Positions 6,866-15,062 of a stretch of DNA of 22,290 nt are shown piece after piece. The notes under the pieces are model-generated. The model saw only the letters and a list, made by a program, of their open reading frames with translations. It searched no databases and was not told the DNA's origin. Position 1 is the first letter of the stretch, and the number at the start of each line of letters is the position of its first letter. This DNA is from JAWXUE01 sp044432865 (lineage in GTDB: Bacteria > Bacillota_I > Bacilli_A > Acholeplasmatales > Anaeroplasmataceae), in the NCBI GenBank assembly GCA_044432865.1, contig JAWXUF010000017.1, positions 1 to 22,290 of the forward strand, in the 5' to 3' direction. The position numbers and the translations under genes were made by a program.

Positions 6866-8686
6866 ATGCAATGTTATTTCAAAGATGAAAATACTGTTTT
6901 ATTAGAATTAGATTATGATGTTGAGTATGAAATTTATGAAGAGGAACAATTATTAATTTCTAGTAAATACAGTGAAATAACAGAGTTATATATTAAATAT
7001 AATATCGGTTCAAATTACTATATTAAAATTGGATTAGATCTTATCGAATTAGATTACAATGGAATTTATGACACTGATGAATTTAGTAAATATAATACAG
7101 ATGAAATTTTAGGAATGTCTATATCAAATGATATATCTTTTAAATTGTGGGCACCATTAAAAAAGAAAATCGACTTAATAATTTCGAATGATTCTATAGA
7201 ATTTATTTTTCCTATGAAAAAAGAAAATGGCGTATTTAAAGCAAATATTGATATTTCATATATAGGATATTATTATCATTATCGAATATATAATATAAAC
7301 AATGTAATTGATTCAGTAGACCCATATGCTAAATGTGTAATTAACAACAAAGGATATATAATTGATACATCTAATAATAAACAATTAAATAGAAACATAA
7401 AAGACTCACAACGAATAATATATGAATTACACATTTTGGATTACACAAATGAATGTATTAATAAAGGTAAATTTCTAGGACTAGTTGAAAAAGAAACATT
7501 AAATCATTTAGTTGAGTTAGGTGTCACTGATATTCAACTTTTACCAATATTTGATTTTGAACATGATGATACTTATACATGGGGGTATATGCCACTTAAT
7601 TATAATTCATTAACCTCTTTATATGCAGTTGATGAACATAATAAAATATCAGAATTTCAAAATGTAGTAAACATATTACATCAAAATAATATTGGAGTGA
7701 TAATGGATGTTGTATATAACCATACATCATTCAAACATTGTTTCAATAATTTTGTCCCTAAGTACTTCTACCGTATGAAAGATAATATTTATTGTAATGC
7801 TAGTGGATGTGGAAATGAAATTTCATCAGAAAGATATATGACAAGAAAATATATTGTAGATTCAGTAATCTACCAAATAAATACATATGGACTATCAGGT
7901 CTTAGGTTTGATTTAATGGCAATTTTAGATATTGAAACAATAAATACAATCTCTAAGGAAGTTAAAGAAATCAACGATGAAATAATATTATATGGAGAAC
8001 CGTGGAGTTGTTTAAAACCAAATATTAAAATTGAATTCTCTTGTAATAATTACAACAAATTCAATGCATATATATTTAACGATATTTTAAGAGACTCAAT
8101 TAAAGGAAATGTATTTAATAAGTATGATAAAGGTTTCATCCAAGGTAATAATTATTACAAGAACATTATTCTTACAGAGTTAAATAAACAAACAATTAAT
8201 TATGTTAGTTGTCATGATAATTTAACGTTATACGACAAATTATCACTAACATCTGATTACATACTTGATATGCAAAAACAGGCAAATGCTATAGTGATAT
8301 TATCAAGTGGAATTACCTTCCTGCACTCAGGAGTTGAAATGTGTAGAACTAAAAAATTAAATGATAATAGTTATAACAGTCCAATTGAAATAAATAAAAT
8401 AAATTGGAACAATAAATATGAATACAATGAATGTTTTGAATACTATAAAAATATTATTTCGTTTAAGAAAAAAATGGATATTATAAATTTAAGTGAATAT
8501 GAAACGAACATTGATTCTATACTTTCATATAAAATAAATGATTACATTATCATACACAACGGAAATGAATATAATTATTTATCGTTACAAAATCATACAT
8601 TACTATTTCATAAAATAGAATGTAATATTTATATTGATGAATTATATTTAGAAAAAAATAACACTTATATAATAAAAAAGAACTAG
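6866..8686 (+). CDS. Type I pullulanase-like debranching enzyme (GH13), cytoplasmic
   Basis: Hydrolyses alpha-1,6 branch points in glycogen or branched maltodextrins. The 606-residue protein has no signal peptide, so it should act in the cytoplasm. A CBM48-like beta domain is suggested by ISFKLWAPLKKKIDLI (from residue 90). The type I pullulanase signature appears as YTWGYMP (237-243; usually YNWGYDP). GH13 motifs follow: MDVVYNHT (280-287), GLRFDLMAI with nucleophile Asp349, ILYGEPW with acid/base Glu378, and YVSCHDN with Asp451. The N-terminal 80 residues and the C-terminal beta domain are poorly conserved and very Asn/Ile/Tyr-rich, as expected of AT-rich coding. It is divergent from malQ; the pair would together process storage glucan or imported maltodextrin. 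The stop lies in a bidirectional terminator shared with the convergent sirtuin gene. Confidence 0.9.
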   Translation: MQCYFKDENTVLLELDYDVEYEIYEEEQLLISSKYSEITELYIKYNIGSNYYIKIGLDLIELDYNGIYDTDEFSKYNTDEILGMSISNDISFKLWAPLKKKIDLIISNDSIEFIFPMKKENGVFKANIDISYIGYYYHYRIYNINNVIDSVDPYAKCVINNKGYIIDTSNNKQLNRNIKDSQRIIYELHILDYTNECINKGKFLGLVEKETLNHLVELGVTDIQLLPIFDFEHDDTYTWGYMPLNYNSLTSLYAVDEHNKISEFQNVVNILHQNNIGVIMDVVYNHTSFKHCFNNFVPKYFYRMKDNIYCNASGCGNEISSERYMTRKYIVDSVIYQINTYGLSGLRFDLMAILDIETINTISKEVKEINDEIILYGEPWSCLKPNIKIEFSCNNYNKFNAYIFNDILRDSIKGNVFNKYDKGFIQGNNYYKNIILTELNKQTINYVSCHDNLTLYDKLSLTSDYILDMQKQANAIVILSSGITFLHSGVEMCRTKKLNDNSYNSPIEINKINWNNKYEYNECFEYYKNIISFKKKMDIINLSEYETNIDSILSYKINDYIIIHNGNEYNYLSLQNHTLLFHKIECNIYIDELYLEKNNTYIIKKN

Positions 8687-8703
8687 GTTATCCTAGTTCT
8701 TTT
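8676..8703. terminator. Bidirectional terminator containing both convergent stop codons
   Basis: Perfect 12-bp stem AAAAGAACTAGG/CCTAGTTCTTTT with a 4-nt loop TTAT, flanked by A- and T-runs usable in both directions. The pullulanase TAG (8684-8686) is in the left arm, and the sirtuin TAA (8688-8690, minus strand) is in the loop. Confidence 0.85.
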
Positions 8704-9503
8704 ATCTTTTCTAATACTGAAACAATATCAGCTTCAATACCTATATTATTTCCATAAGTATGAGCATCATCTAAATTAATTCTAACCAATGTAATGTTAT
8801 CTAAAGTAGACATTCTATCAAATGGATATCTAATAATAACAGGAGTATTATAACCAACACCTATTTCAATTAATAAAACTTTCTTATCTTTATTTCTAAT
8901 AATAAAATCACTATAATTATCATAATTCTTCAAAGAGTACACTTCACAAAAATAATCATCACATCGTAAATTAGGTATAAGATGCTCCCCACAACTACAT
9001 TTAGGAATTTCCTTTTCTCCATTTAAATACTTTTCAACAAACTCTTTATTATCATACAATCGATTATTACAATTTACTCTACACTGAAGTCTAGAGTAGT
9101 CACCTTGAGGTGCATATATTGATTCTCCAAATGCCTTTTGAGTTTGACTATCACCATTTGTAGTAATAATATAATAGTTTTTACCTTTTACAATATCATG
9201 TAATAATTCATATGGTTTAGTAATACCAGGTTTGTATCTTATATTATTTATATGTAAAGTCCAAAAATCCCAATAATCATTTTCATTTTCTTCATTTATA
9301 TTAGTAACCCAGTAGTTTGATATAACATCAAATATATGCTTAAATCCCTTAGAATGGTATTCTGGGTATAAATCCTTAAGCACATCATTAGAAGTGTAAT
9401 TAAGGCCTCCTGAGGCGCTCATACCACTACCTATTCCAATTACTATTGCATCAGACTCTTCTATAAGAGTTTTAATTTTTAAGTATTCTTCTATATATTT
9501 CAT
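8688..9503 (-). CDS. Class M sirtuin (SirTM-type protein ADP-ribosyltransferase)
   Basis: Sir2-fold NAD-dependent enzyme of 271 residues. The NAD loop is GIGSGMSASGGLNY (23-36) and the second nucleotide motif is TTNGDSQTQKA (114-124). The general-base histidine of ordinary sirtuins is replaced by Gln133 in APQGDYSRLQC. This Gln-for-His change and the QGDY context mark the macrodomain-linked class M sirtuins, which act as protein ADP-ribosyltransferases in Staphylococcus and Streptococcus, rather than deacetylases. Four cysteines, 141, 145, 169 and 171, form the zinc site. The ATG lies inside the 3' end of the macrodomain gene (32-nt overlap), with an AAGGATG ribosome-binding site. The usual partners GcvH-L and LplA2 are not in this window, so its substrate is unknown. 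Transcribed with the macrodomain gene from the promoter at 10248-10276. Confidence 0.85.
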   Translation of the reverse strand: MKYIEEYLKIKTLIEESDAIVIGIGSGMSASGGLNYTSNDVLKDLYPEYHSKGFKHIFDVISNYWVTNINEENENDYWDFWTLHINNIRYKPGITKPYELLHDIVKGKNYYIITTNGDSQTQKAFGESIYAPQGDYSRLQCRVNCNNRLYDNKEFVEKYLNGEKEIPKCSCGEHLIPNLRCDDYFCEVYSLKNYDNYSDFIIRNKDKKVLLIEIGVGYNTPVIIRYPFDRMSTLDNITLVRINLDDAHTYGNNIGIEADIVSVLEKIKELG

Positions 9504-10227
9504 AATCTACATCCTTAAACACATTGAATACTACATCAATTGTATTACTTTCTAAAAAATATTCTACTTCTTCTACAGCTATTTTAGCTGCTTCTTCGTT
9601 AGGAAAACAAAATTCACCTGTTGATATACAACAAATACTTATACTTTTCATTCCATTTTCAACTGCTAATTTAAGTACATTTTTGTAACAATTTCTCAAA
9701 TCATTTTTCAAATCTTCAGTAAGGTTAGAATAAACTATTGGTCCAACTGTATGTATAACCTTTTTACAAGGAAGATTATAAGCATTAGTTATTTTAGCAT
9801 AACCAGTTTTCTCATTGAAACCTTGTTGTTGCATTAGCTCATTACATTCAAGTCTTAATTGTACACCACTAAATGTATGAATTGCATTATCAATACAACC
9901 ATGATTTGGATAGAAACAACCAAGTAGTGCACTGTTTGCTGCATTAACAATACAATCAGTATTAATAGATGTTATATCACCTTGAATTAAATAAACATTA
10001 TCCTTCATCTTAGTATGTGATGAATAATCTATTATCCCTCTTTCTTTTAAAAGTAATTGAAGGTATTCATCTTGCTTGATTATAAACTCCTTTGAAACTT
10101 CTTTTGGTGATCTTTTGTTCACCAAACCACGAAATAATCTAAATTTATCTATACCAGATAAATCAACACTTTGATTCAGTTCATCCAATAAATATTCTAT
10201 TAAATAAACTTCTAATTCTTCCTTCAT
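9472..10227 (-). CDS. Zinc-dependent macrodomain protein-ADP-ribose hydrolase
   Basis: Removes ADP-ribose from modified proteins and is the natural counterpart of the sirtuin encoded next. The 251-residue protein has the N-terminal helical extension of this family (LFRGLVNKRSPKEVSKEF, then QDEYLQ). The macrodomain follows, with IQGDIT (81-86), NAANSALLGC (95-104) and GCFYPNHGCIDNAIH (103-117), in which Cys104, His109 and Cys111 match the zinc ligands of the Zn-macro class. The phosphate loop is ISTGEFCFPNEEAA (201-214), and VFNVFKD is near the C-terminus. I start at the ATG 10225-10227 after GAGGTGATTTTG; a GTG nine bases upstream is part of that ribosome-binding site. The gene overlaps the sirtuin gene by 32 nt, implying coupled translation, and has a good sigma-A promoter. 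Family assignment is strong; target protein unknown. Confidence 0.88.
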   Translation of the reverse strand: MKEELEVYLIEYLLDELNQSVDLSGIDKFRLFRGLVNKRSPKEVSKEFIIKQDEYLQLLLKERGIIDYSSHTKMKDNVYLIQGDITSINTDCIVNAANSALLGCFYPNHGCIDNAIHTFSGVQLRLECNELMQQQGFNEKTGYAKITNAYNLPCKKVIHTVGPIVYSNLTEDLKNDLRNCYKNVLKLAVENGMKSISICCISTGEFCFPNEEAAKIAVEEVEYFLESNTIDVVFNVFKDVDYEIYRRILKN

Positions 10228-10247
10228 CAAAATCACCTCTTTGTTTT

Positions 10248-10276
10248 ATTATAGTTCAGTTCAATAATTTATACAA
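10248..10276 (-). promoter_or_regulatory. Promoter of the macrodomain-sirtuin operon
   Basis: Minus strand TTGTAT (10271-10276), 17-nt spacer, TATAAT (10248-10253), followed by the GAGGTGAT ribosome-binding site. The spacer contains a tandem pentamer TGAACTGAAC next to the -10 box, a possible regulator contact site. Confidence 0.65.
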
Positions 10277-10330
10277 ATCCTAATTACATTTAATTTAATT
10301 ACATGACAAAAAATGAGTTTTTTCTAATAA

Positions 10331-10348
10331 ACAATATAATATAATTGT
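10331..10348 (+). promoter_or_regulatory. -10 region of the LacI-family gene with an inverted repeat
   Basis: Two overlapping TATAAT boxes (10335-10340 and 10340-10345) lie inside an inverted repeat ACAAT-N8-ATTGT. The predicted start is close to 10350, followed by the AAAGGAG ribosome-binding site at 10355-10361. No convincing -35 box is seen. The repeat could serve autoregulation, but it lacks the central CG typical of LacI-family sites. Confidence 0.35.
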
Positions 10349-10368
10349 ATCCGTAAAGGAGTATGATT

Positions 10369-11322
10369 ATGGCAACTATAAAAGATGTAGCAAGAAAAGC
10401 TAACGTAAGTGTAACAACTGTATCAAGGGTTCTTAACAATAATGGATATGTACATCAAGATACAAAAAAAATAATAGAGGATGCAATGAATGAATTAAAA
10501 TATGCACCAAATCTTTTTGCTGAAGTATTATCAAAAGGAACTTCAAATATAATTGGAATTATTATTGAAAATATTACAAATCCTAATTTGAATAGGTTGA
10601 TTGACTCAATAGAAAAAGAATGTACGAAAAATGGATTTAAATTAATTTTAGGTATAACAAGAAATTCAATAGGTATGGAGGAATATTATTTATCAATGTT
10701 TAAAAAATATAATGTTGATGGAATAATAATAGGAAGTAAAATAAGTCATTATCAAGACTTTATTGACTTAAATAAACCTATAATATCAATAGATCATAAT
10801 ATAAATGATAATATATCATCTATAAATATAGATTACAATCTTGGATCTATATTAGCTGCAAAAGAATTTTTAAAATGTGAATGTAAAAATGTTTTAATAT
10901 TGAAATATACAGATGTTTTTAATAAACCATTAGAAAAACTTATTAGTGAACTAAATGAGTACGGAATCAACACTACTACAAAATCATTAGACGGTGAGTT
11001 TAATAAAAATGAGTTGCTTGAGTATTTAGATACACACGTTTTTGATGGTATATATACAACATGTGATATAATTGCTATTTCAACAATTTCAATTTTACAT
11101 AAATTAAGAATTAAGGTTCCTGAAAAATGTTGCGTTATTGGATGTTCAAGTTCTTCTTTTGCATCTATAATAACACCAACGCTAACTTCAATTGATTTCC
11201 CTACGGAAAAATTAGCAATAAAATCATTTAATACTTTACTAGATTACATAATAAATAAGAATGAAAATGTAATACATGAAGTAATTGATGTTTCATTAAT
11301 AAAAAGAGAAAGTACAAAATAA
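10369..11322 (+). CDS. LacI/GalR-family transcriptional regulator
   Basis: DNA-binding regulator of 317 residues. The helix-turn-helix is MATIKDVARKANVSVTTVSR (residues 1-20) followed by VLNNNGYV, then a hinge-helix region (about 47-57). A periplasmic-binding-protein-like effector domain runs from residue 60, with GIIIENITNPNLN, VDGIIIGS and IDHNINDNISSINIDYNLG. I choose the second ATG: it lies 7 nt after AAAGGAG and gives the family's usual N-terminus, whereas an ATG six bases earlier abuts the ribosome-binding site. The hinge lacks the usual Arg of the N-x-x-A-R motif (Glu instead). It is divergent from the macrodomain-sirtuin operon and ends at the rpoC terminator. By family it should sense a sugar or sugar phosphate; the malQ/pullulanase promoter region, 3.5 kb away, has a candidate operator, so control of glucan use is the best guess. 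Confidence 0.88.
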   Translation: MATIKDVARKANVSVTTVSRVLNNNGYVHQDTKKIIEDAMNELKYAPNLFAEVLSKGTSNIIGIIIENITNPNLNRLIDSIEKECTKNGFKLILGITRNSIGMEEYYLSMFKKYNVDGIIIGSKISHYQDFIDLNKPIISIDHNINDNISSINIDYNLGSILAAKEFLKCECKNVLILKYTDVFNKPLEKLISELNEYGINTTTKSLDGEFNKNELLEYLDTHVFDGIYTTCDIIAISTISILHKLRIKVPEKCCVIGCSSSSFASIITPTLTSIDFPTEKLAIKSFNTLLDYIINKNENVIHEVIDVSLIKRESTK

Positions 11323-11323
11323 A

Positions 11324-11362
11324 AAAACTCTAAAGATATCTAATTGATATCTTTAGAGTTTT
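11324..11362. terminator. Strong bidirectional terminator between the LacI-family gene and rpoC
   Basis: Perfect 17-bp stem: left arm 11324-11340, right arm 11346-11362, 5-nt loop TAATT. A-runs on the left and T-runs on the right make it work in both directions. It ends the rpoBC transcript and isolates the ribosomal/RNA-polymerase genes from the accessory block. Confidence 0.92.
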
Positions 11363-11367
11363 ATTTA

Positions 11368-14300
11368 TTAATACGTTATAACATCATCGTTTGTATTTAA
11401 CATTTCAGAATCGTAATCAGTGATTTGATTTTCAAAATCATATCCGTTACTATCTTCATTATCTAATTCATCTTCCTCACAATAGAAAGATTCTTCTTCT
11501 AATATACCTGTACCAGCTGGGATTAATCCACCGATTATTACATTTTCTTTTAGACCATGTAATGGATCGATTTTCCCTCTGATTGCAGCATCAGTTAATA
11601 CACGAGTTGTTTCTTGGAATGAACAAGCTGATAAGAATGATTCAGATTTTAATGCAGCTCTAGTAATACCTAATAACACAGGTTTCCCTACTGCTAATTC
11701 TTTATTATTAGATTTCATAATTTCTAAGTACATTTCTTTATTAGCTTCTTTAAAGTCATGAATTGATAACTCTGACCCTGGTAATAATAATGTATCTCCT
11801 TGAGTAATAATTAAAATTTTTCTCATCATTTGACGAACAATAATTTCGATATGTTTATCACTAATTTCTACCCCTTGAGCGCAATATACTTTTTGAACTT
11901 CTTCAATAATATATTTTTGAGTAGTAACTGCATCCGTAATACGTAATAATTCACGTGGAGCAATACTACCTTTCATTAATTTCTCACCTTGAGCAACTGT
12001 TTGACCTACTTCAATTAGTAATTCAGCAGTTTGATCTAGAGTATATTTAACTTCAGAATCTTTTCCTTTAATTGTTACATTAATTCCATTTTTCTGAGAG
12101 TCAATATTTGTAATTTTACCAGTAATTTCTGAAATTACTGCTTTTCCTTTTGGATTACGTGCTTCAAATAACTCTTGGATACGAGGTAACCCTTGAGTAA
12201 TATCCGTTGTAGATGCCACCCCTCCTGTATGGAAAGTACGCATCGTTAACTGAGTACCAGGCTCACCGATTGATTGAGCAGCAATTGTACCAACTGCTTC
12301 CCCAACTTCAACAATGTTATTTGTTGCTAAGTTACGTCCATAACATTTCATACATACACCGTATCTAGAATCACATGTTAAGTTAGATCTTACATAAACT
12401 TGTGTAACACCAGCTTTAATAATATCTTCTGCAACTTCGTTAGTAATGTATTCATTTCTTCCTACAAGTACTTCACCATTTTTTGTTACAACATCTTTAC
12501 CAGCAAATCTACCAACTATTCTATCGAATAAGTTAACAACAACACCGTCTACAGTTTTAACATCTTCCATTAAGAATGATTTTTCTGTACCACAATCTTC
12601 TTGTTCAATAATAACATCTTGAGATACGTCAACTAAACGTCTAGTTAAATATCCTGACTCAGCAGTTTTTAACGCTGTATCCGTAGAACCTTTTCTCGCA
12701 CCATGTGTAGAGATAAAGAATTCAGATACTGTTAAACCTTCTAAGAAGTTTGCTTTTACTGGGATTTCCATTACTTCTCCAGATGTGTTGTTCATAAGAC
12801 CACGCATACCCGCTAATTGCGAGAAGTTTGATGTAGAACCACGGGCACCTGAATCGGCCATCATGAAAATATGATTTTCTTTATGTTGGATTAATTTAGA
12901 CCATAATTGCTCTTGGATAACGTTACGAGTAACTGTCCATACAGCTGTAATTTGGTTTTTACGTTCTGCTCTAGTAGATAATCCTTCATTGAACGCTTCG
13001 TTGATTAACTCAACTTTAGCTTCTGCTTCTTTGATTAATTCTACTTTTTCATCTAATACAATAACGTCACTAGCTGAAATAGTAATACCTGAAAGAGTAG
13101 AATACTTAAATCCTAAGTCTTTTAAGTTATCTAGAATTTTAGAAGTTTCACTAATTTGATACTTCTTGAATATTTCTGAAATGATAGTACTTAAGAATTT
13201 TTTATCAAAAGGTCTAGACGCAGGACGTTTTAACATTTCTTGATACATTTTAAATGTACCTTTTTTATCCATAAAACAAGAGTCATTTGTTACTTTGATA
13301 TTTGCTTTTGTAGGTTCATTTAAATATGGTAATTCTTCTGGTAATACTTCATTAAAAATCATTTTACCTAAAGTAGTTAAAATGTATTTATTTGCTTGCT
13401 CTTCAGTAAATTTTGTTGAACTGATAGATTTAGCTTCTAAGAAAATTCTTGTGTGTAATTGGATTTCTTCATTTTTATAAGCTAAATAAGCTTCATCAAA
13501 TGTAGAATAGAAATGACCTTCATTAGGTAATCCTACTTTTTCCATTGTTAAATAATAGTTACCTAATACCATATCTTGAGATGGAGTAACAACTGGTTTA
13601 CCATCTTTTGGATTTAGGATATTATTAGATGCTAACATTAATAATCTAGCCTCAGCTTGAGCTTCAGGTGATAAAGGTAAATGCACAGCCATTTGGTCAC
13701 CGTCAAAGTCAGCATTAAATGCTGTAGTAACAAGTGGATGTAATCTAATTGCTTTACCATCGATTAATTTAGGTTCAAACGCTTGAATACCTAATCTATG
13801 TAATGTTGGAGCACGGTTTAATAATACAGGATGTTCTTTAGCAACTTCTTCTAAAATTTCCCATACTCTTGATACTTGTTTATCAATTGATGCTTTCGCA
13901 CTAGAGATAGATACACCATCTCTTTCAATTAATTGTCTAATGATAAATGGTTTGAATAATGTAATTGCCATTTCTCTTGGAATTCCACATTCGTACATTT
14001 TTAAATCTGGTCCTACTACGATAACTGAACGTCCAGAGTAGTCAACACGTTTACCTAGTAAGTTTTGACGGAAACGTCCTTGTTTACCACGTAACATATC
14101 AGATAGAGATTTTAAATGACGGTTTTTTTCACCAGCAGGTTTTTTACCTCTTTTTGAATTATCGATTAATGAATCGACAGCTTCTTGTAACATACGTTTT
14201 TCATTTTTAGTAATTAAATGAGGTGCATGTTGTTCGAATTGTCTTTTTAAACGATTATTTCTATTTAAAATTCTTCTGTAAAGATCATTTAAGTCAGTAG

Positions 14301-15045
14301 TTGCAAATCTACCACCATCTAATTGAACCATTGGTCTTAAATCAGGTGGAATAACTGGTAATACTTCTAAAATCATCCATTCAGGTTTGTTATCAGAATT
14401 GTATAATGCTTCAACAACTTCTAAACGTTTAATGATTTTATCACGTTTTTGTTTAGATTGTGTATTTAATCTTTTTCTTAAAGAATTTTTTTCTTTTTCT
14501 AAATCAACATCTTGTAATAATTTTTTTACAGCTTCAGCTCCAGTTAAAGCTTGGAATCTGTTACCATATTTATATAAACATTGGTTGTATTCTTGTTCAG
14601 AAAGAATTTCTTTTTTCGTTAAATGTGTATCTCCAGCATTGATAACGATATAAGAAGCTAAATAAACAACTTCTTCTAAATCTTTAGCTTTTAAATCCAA
14701 TAAAATTGCTAATCTAGAAGGACTGTTTTTTAAATACCAAGTATGAACTACAGGACTTGCTAATTTAATATGTCCCATTCTTTCACGTCTTACTTTTGCT
14801 TCAGTAATTTCAACACCACATTTTTCACATTTTTTTCCACGATCATTATTTCTTTTAGCTTTACCACAAGCACATTGATAATCTTTCATTGGTCCAAAGA
14901 TTCTTTCACAGAATAATCCATCTGGTTCAGGTTTTAATGTACGGTAGTTAATTGTTTCGTGTTTTTTAACTTCACCATGAGACCACCCCAGAATTTCTTC
15001 TGGAGAGGCAAGGCGAATTTTTATATGTTTAAATTTGCTACTCAT
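11368..15045 (-). CDS. rpoC: DNA-directed RNA polymerase subunit beta'
   Basis: Largest catalytic subunit of RNA polymerase. The 1225-residue protein is close to the Bacillus length. The N-terminal zinc ribbon has Cys58, Cys60, Cys73 and Cys76. The lid and clamp region includes RGKQGRFRQNLLGKRVDYSG, and the catalytic magnesium loop NADFDGDQMAVH has Asp446, Asp448 and Asp450. The second zinc site is visible in CDSRYGVCMKC, and the trigger loop region has AAQSIGEPGTQLTMRTFHTG. The C-terminus ends in an acidic tail rich in Asp, Glu and Asn. The ATG follows TAGGAGG, 17 nt after the rpoB stop, so the two subunits are made from one message. There is no frameshift or domain split. Confidence 0.99.
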   Translation of the reverse strand: MSSKFKHIKIRLASPEEILGWSHGEVKKHETINYRTLKPEPDGLFCERIFGPMKDYQCACGKAKRNNDRGKKCEKCGVEITEAKVRRERMGHIKLASPVVHTWYLKNSPSRLAILLDLKAKDLEEVVYLASYIVINAGDTHLTKKEILSEQEYNQCLYKYGNRFQALTGAEAVKKLLQDVDLEKEKNSLRKRLNTQSKQKRDKIIKRLEVVEALYNSDNKPEWMILEVLPVIPPDLRPMVQLDGGRFATTDLNDLYRRILNRNNRLKRQFEQHAPHLITKNEKRMLQEAVDSLIDNSKRGKKPAGEKNRHLKSLSDMLRGKQGRFRQNLLGKRVDYSGRSVIVVGPDLKMYECGIPREMAITLFKPFIIRQLIERDGVSISSAKASIDKQVSRVWEILEEVAKEHPVLLNRAPTLHRLGIQAFEPKLIDGKAIRLHPLVTTAFNADFDGDQMAVHLPLSPEAQAEARLLMLASNNILNPKDGKPVVTPSQDMVLGNYYLTMEKVGLPNEGHFYSTFDEAYLAYKNEEIQLHTRIFLEAKSISSTKFTEEQANKYILTTLGKMIFNEVLPEELPYLNEPTKANIKVTNDSCFMDKKGTFKMYQEMLKRPASRPFDKKFLSTIISEIFKKYQISETSKILDNLKDLGFKYSTLSGITISASDVIVLDEKVELIKEAEAKVELINEAFNEGLSTRAERKNQITAVWTVTRNVIQEQLWSKLIQHKENHIFMMADSGARGSTSNFSQLAGMRGLMNNTSGEVMEIPVKANFLEGLTVSEFFISTHGARKGSTDTALKTAESGYLTRRLVDVSQDVIIEQEDCGTEKSFLMEDVKTVDGVVVNLFDRIVGRFAGKDVVTKNGEVLVGRNEYITNEVAEDIIKAGVTQVYVRSNLTCDSRYGVCMKCYGRNLATNNIVEVGEAVGTIAAQSIGEPGTQLTMRTFHTGGVASTTDITQGLPRIQELFEARNPKGKAVISEITGKITNIDSQKNGINVTIKGKDSEVKYTLDQTAELLIEVGQTVAQGEKLMKGSIAPRELLRITDAVTTQKYIIEEVQKVYCAQGVEISDKHIEIIVRQMMRKILIITQGDTLLLPGSELSIHDFKEANKEMYLEIMKSNNKELAVGKPVLLGITRAALKSESFLSACSFQETTRVLTDAAIRGKIDPLHGLKENVIIGGLIPAGTGILEEESFYCEEDELDNEDSNGYDFENQITDYDSEMLNTNDDVITY

Positions 15046-15062
15046 TAACTGTTCCTCCTATA

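Noticed and set aside
10228..10236. GTG start for the macrodomain gene
   Set aside because: It is part of GAGGTGAT, the ribosome-binding site of the ATG at 10227.
2219..11362. Accessory block as a transposon or genomic island with att sites
   Set aside because: No integrase, transposase, tRNA gene or matching border repeats were found; both borders are only terminators.
14387..14653. Plus-strand open frames inside rpoC, rpoB and the L1/L11/L12 genes
   Set aside because: Antisense shadows of highly conserved genes in AT-rich sequence, with no start signals of their own.
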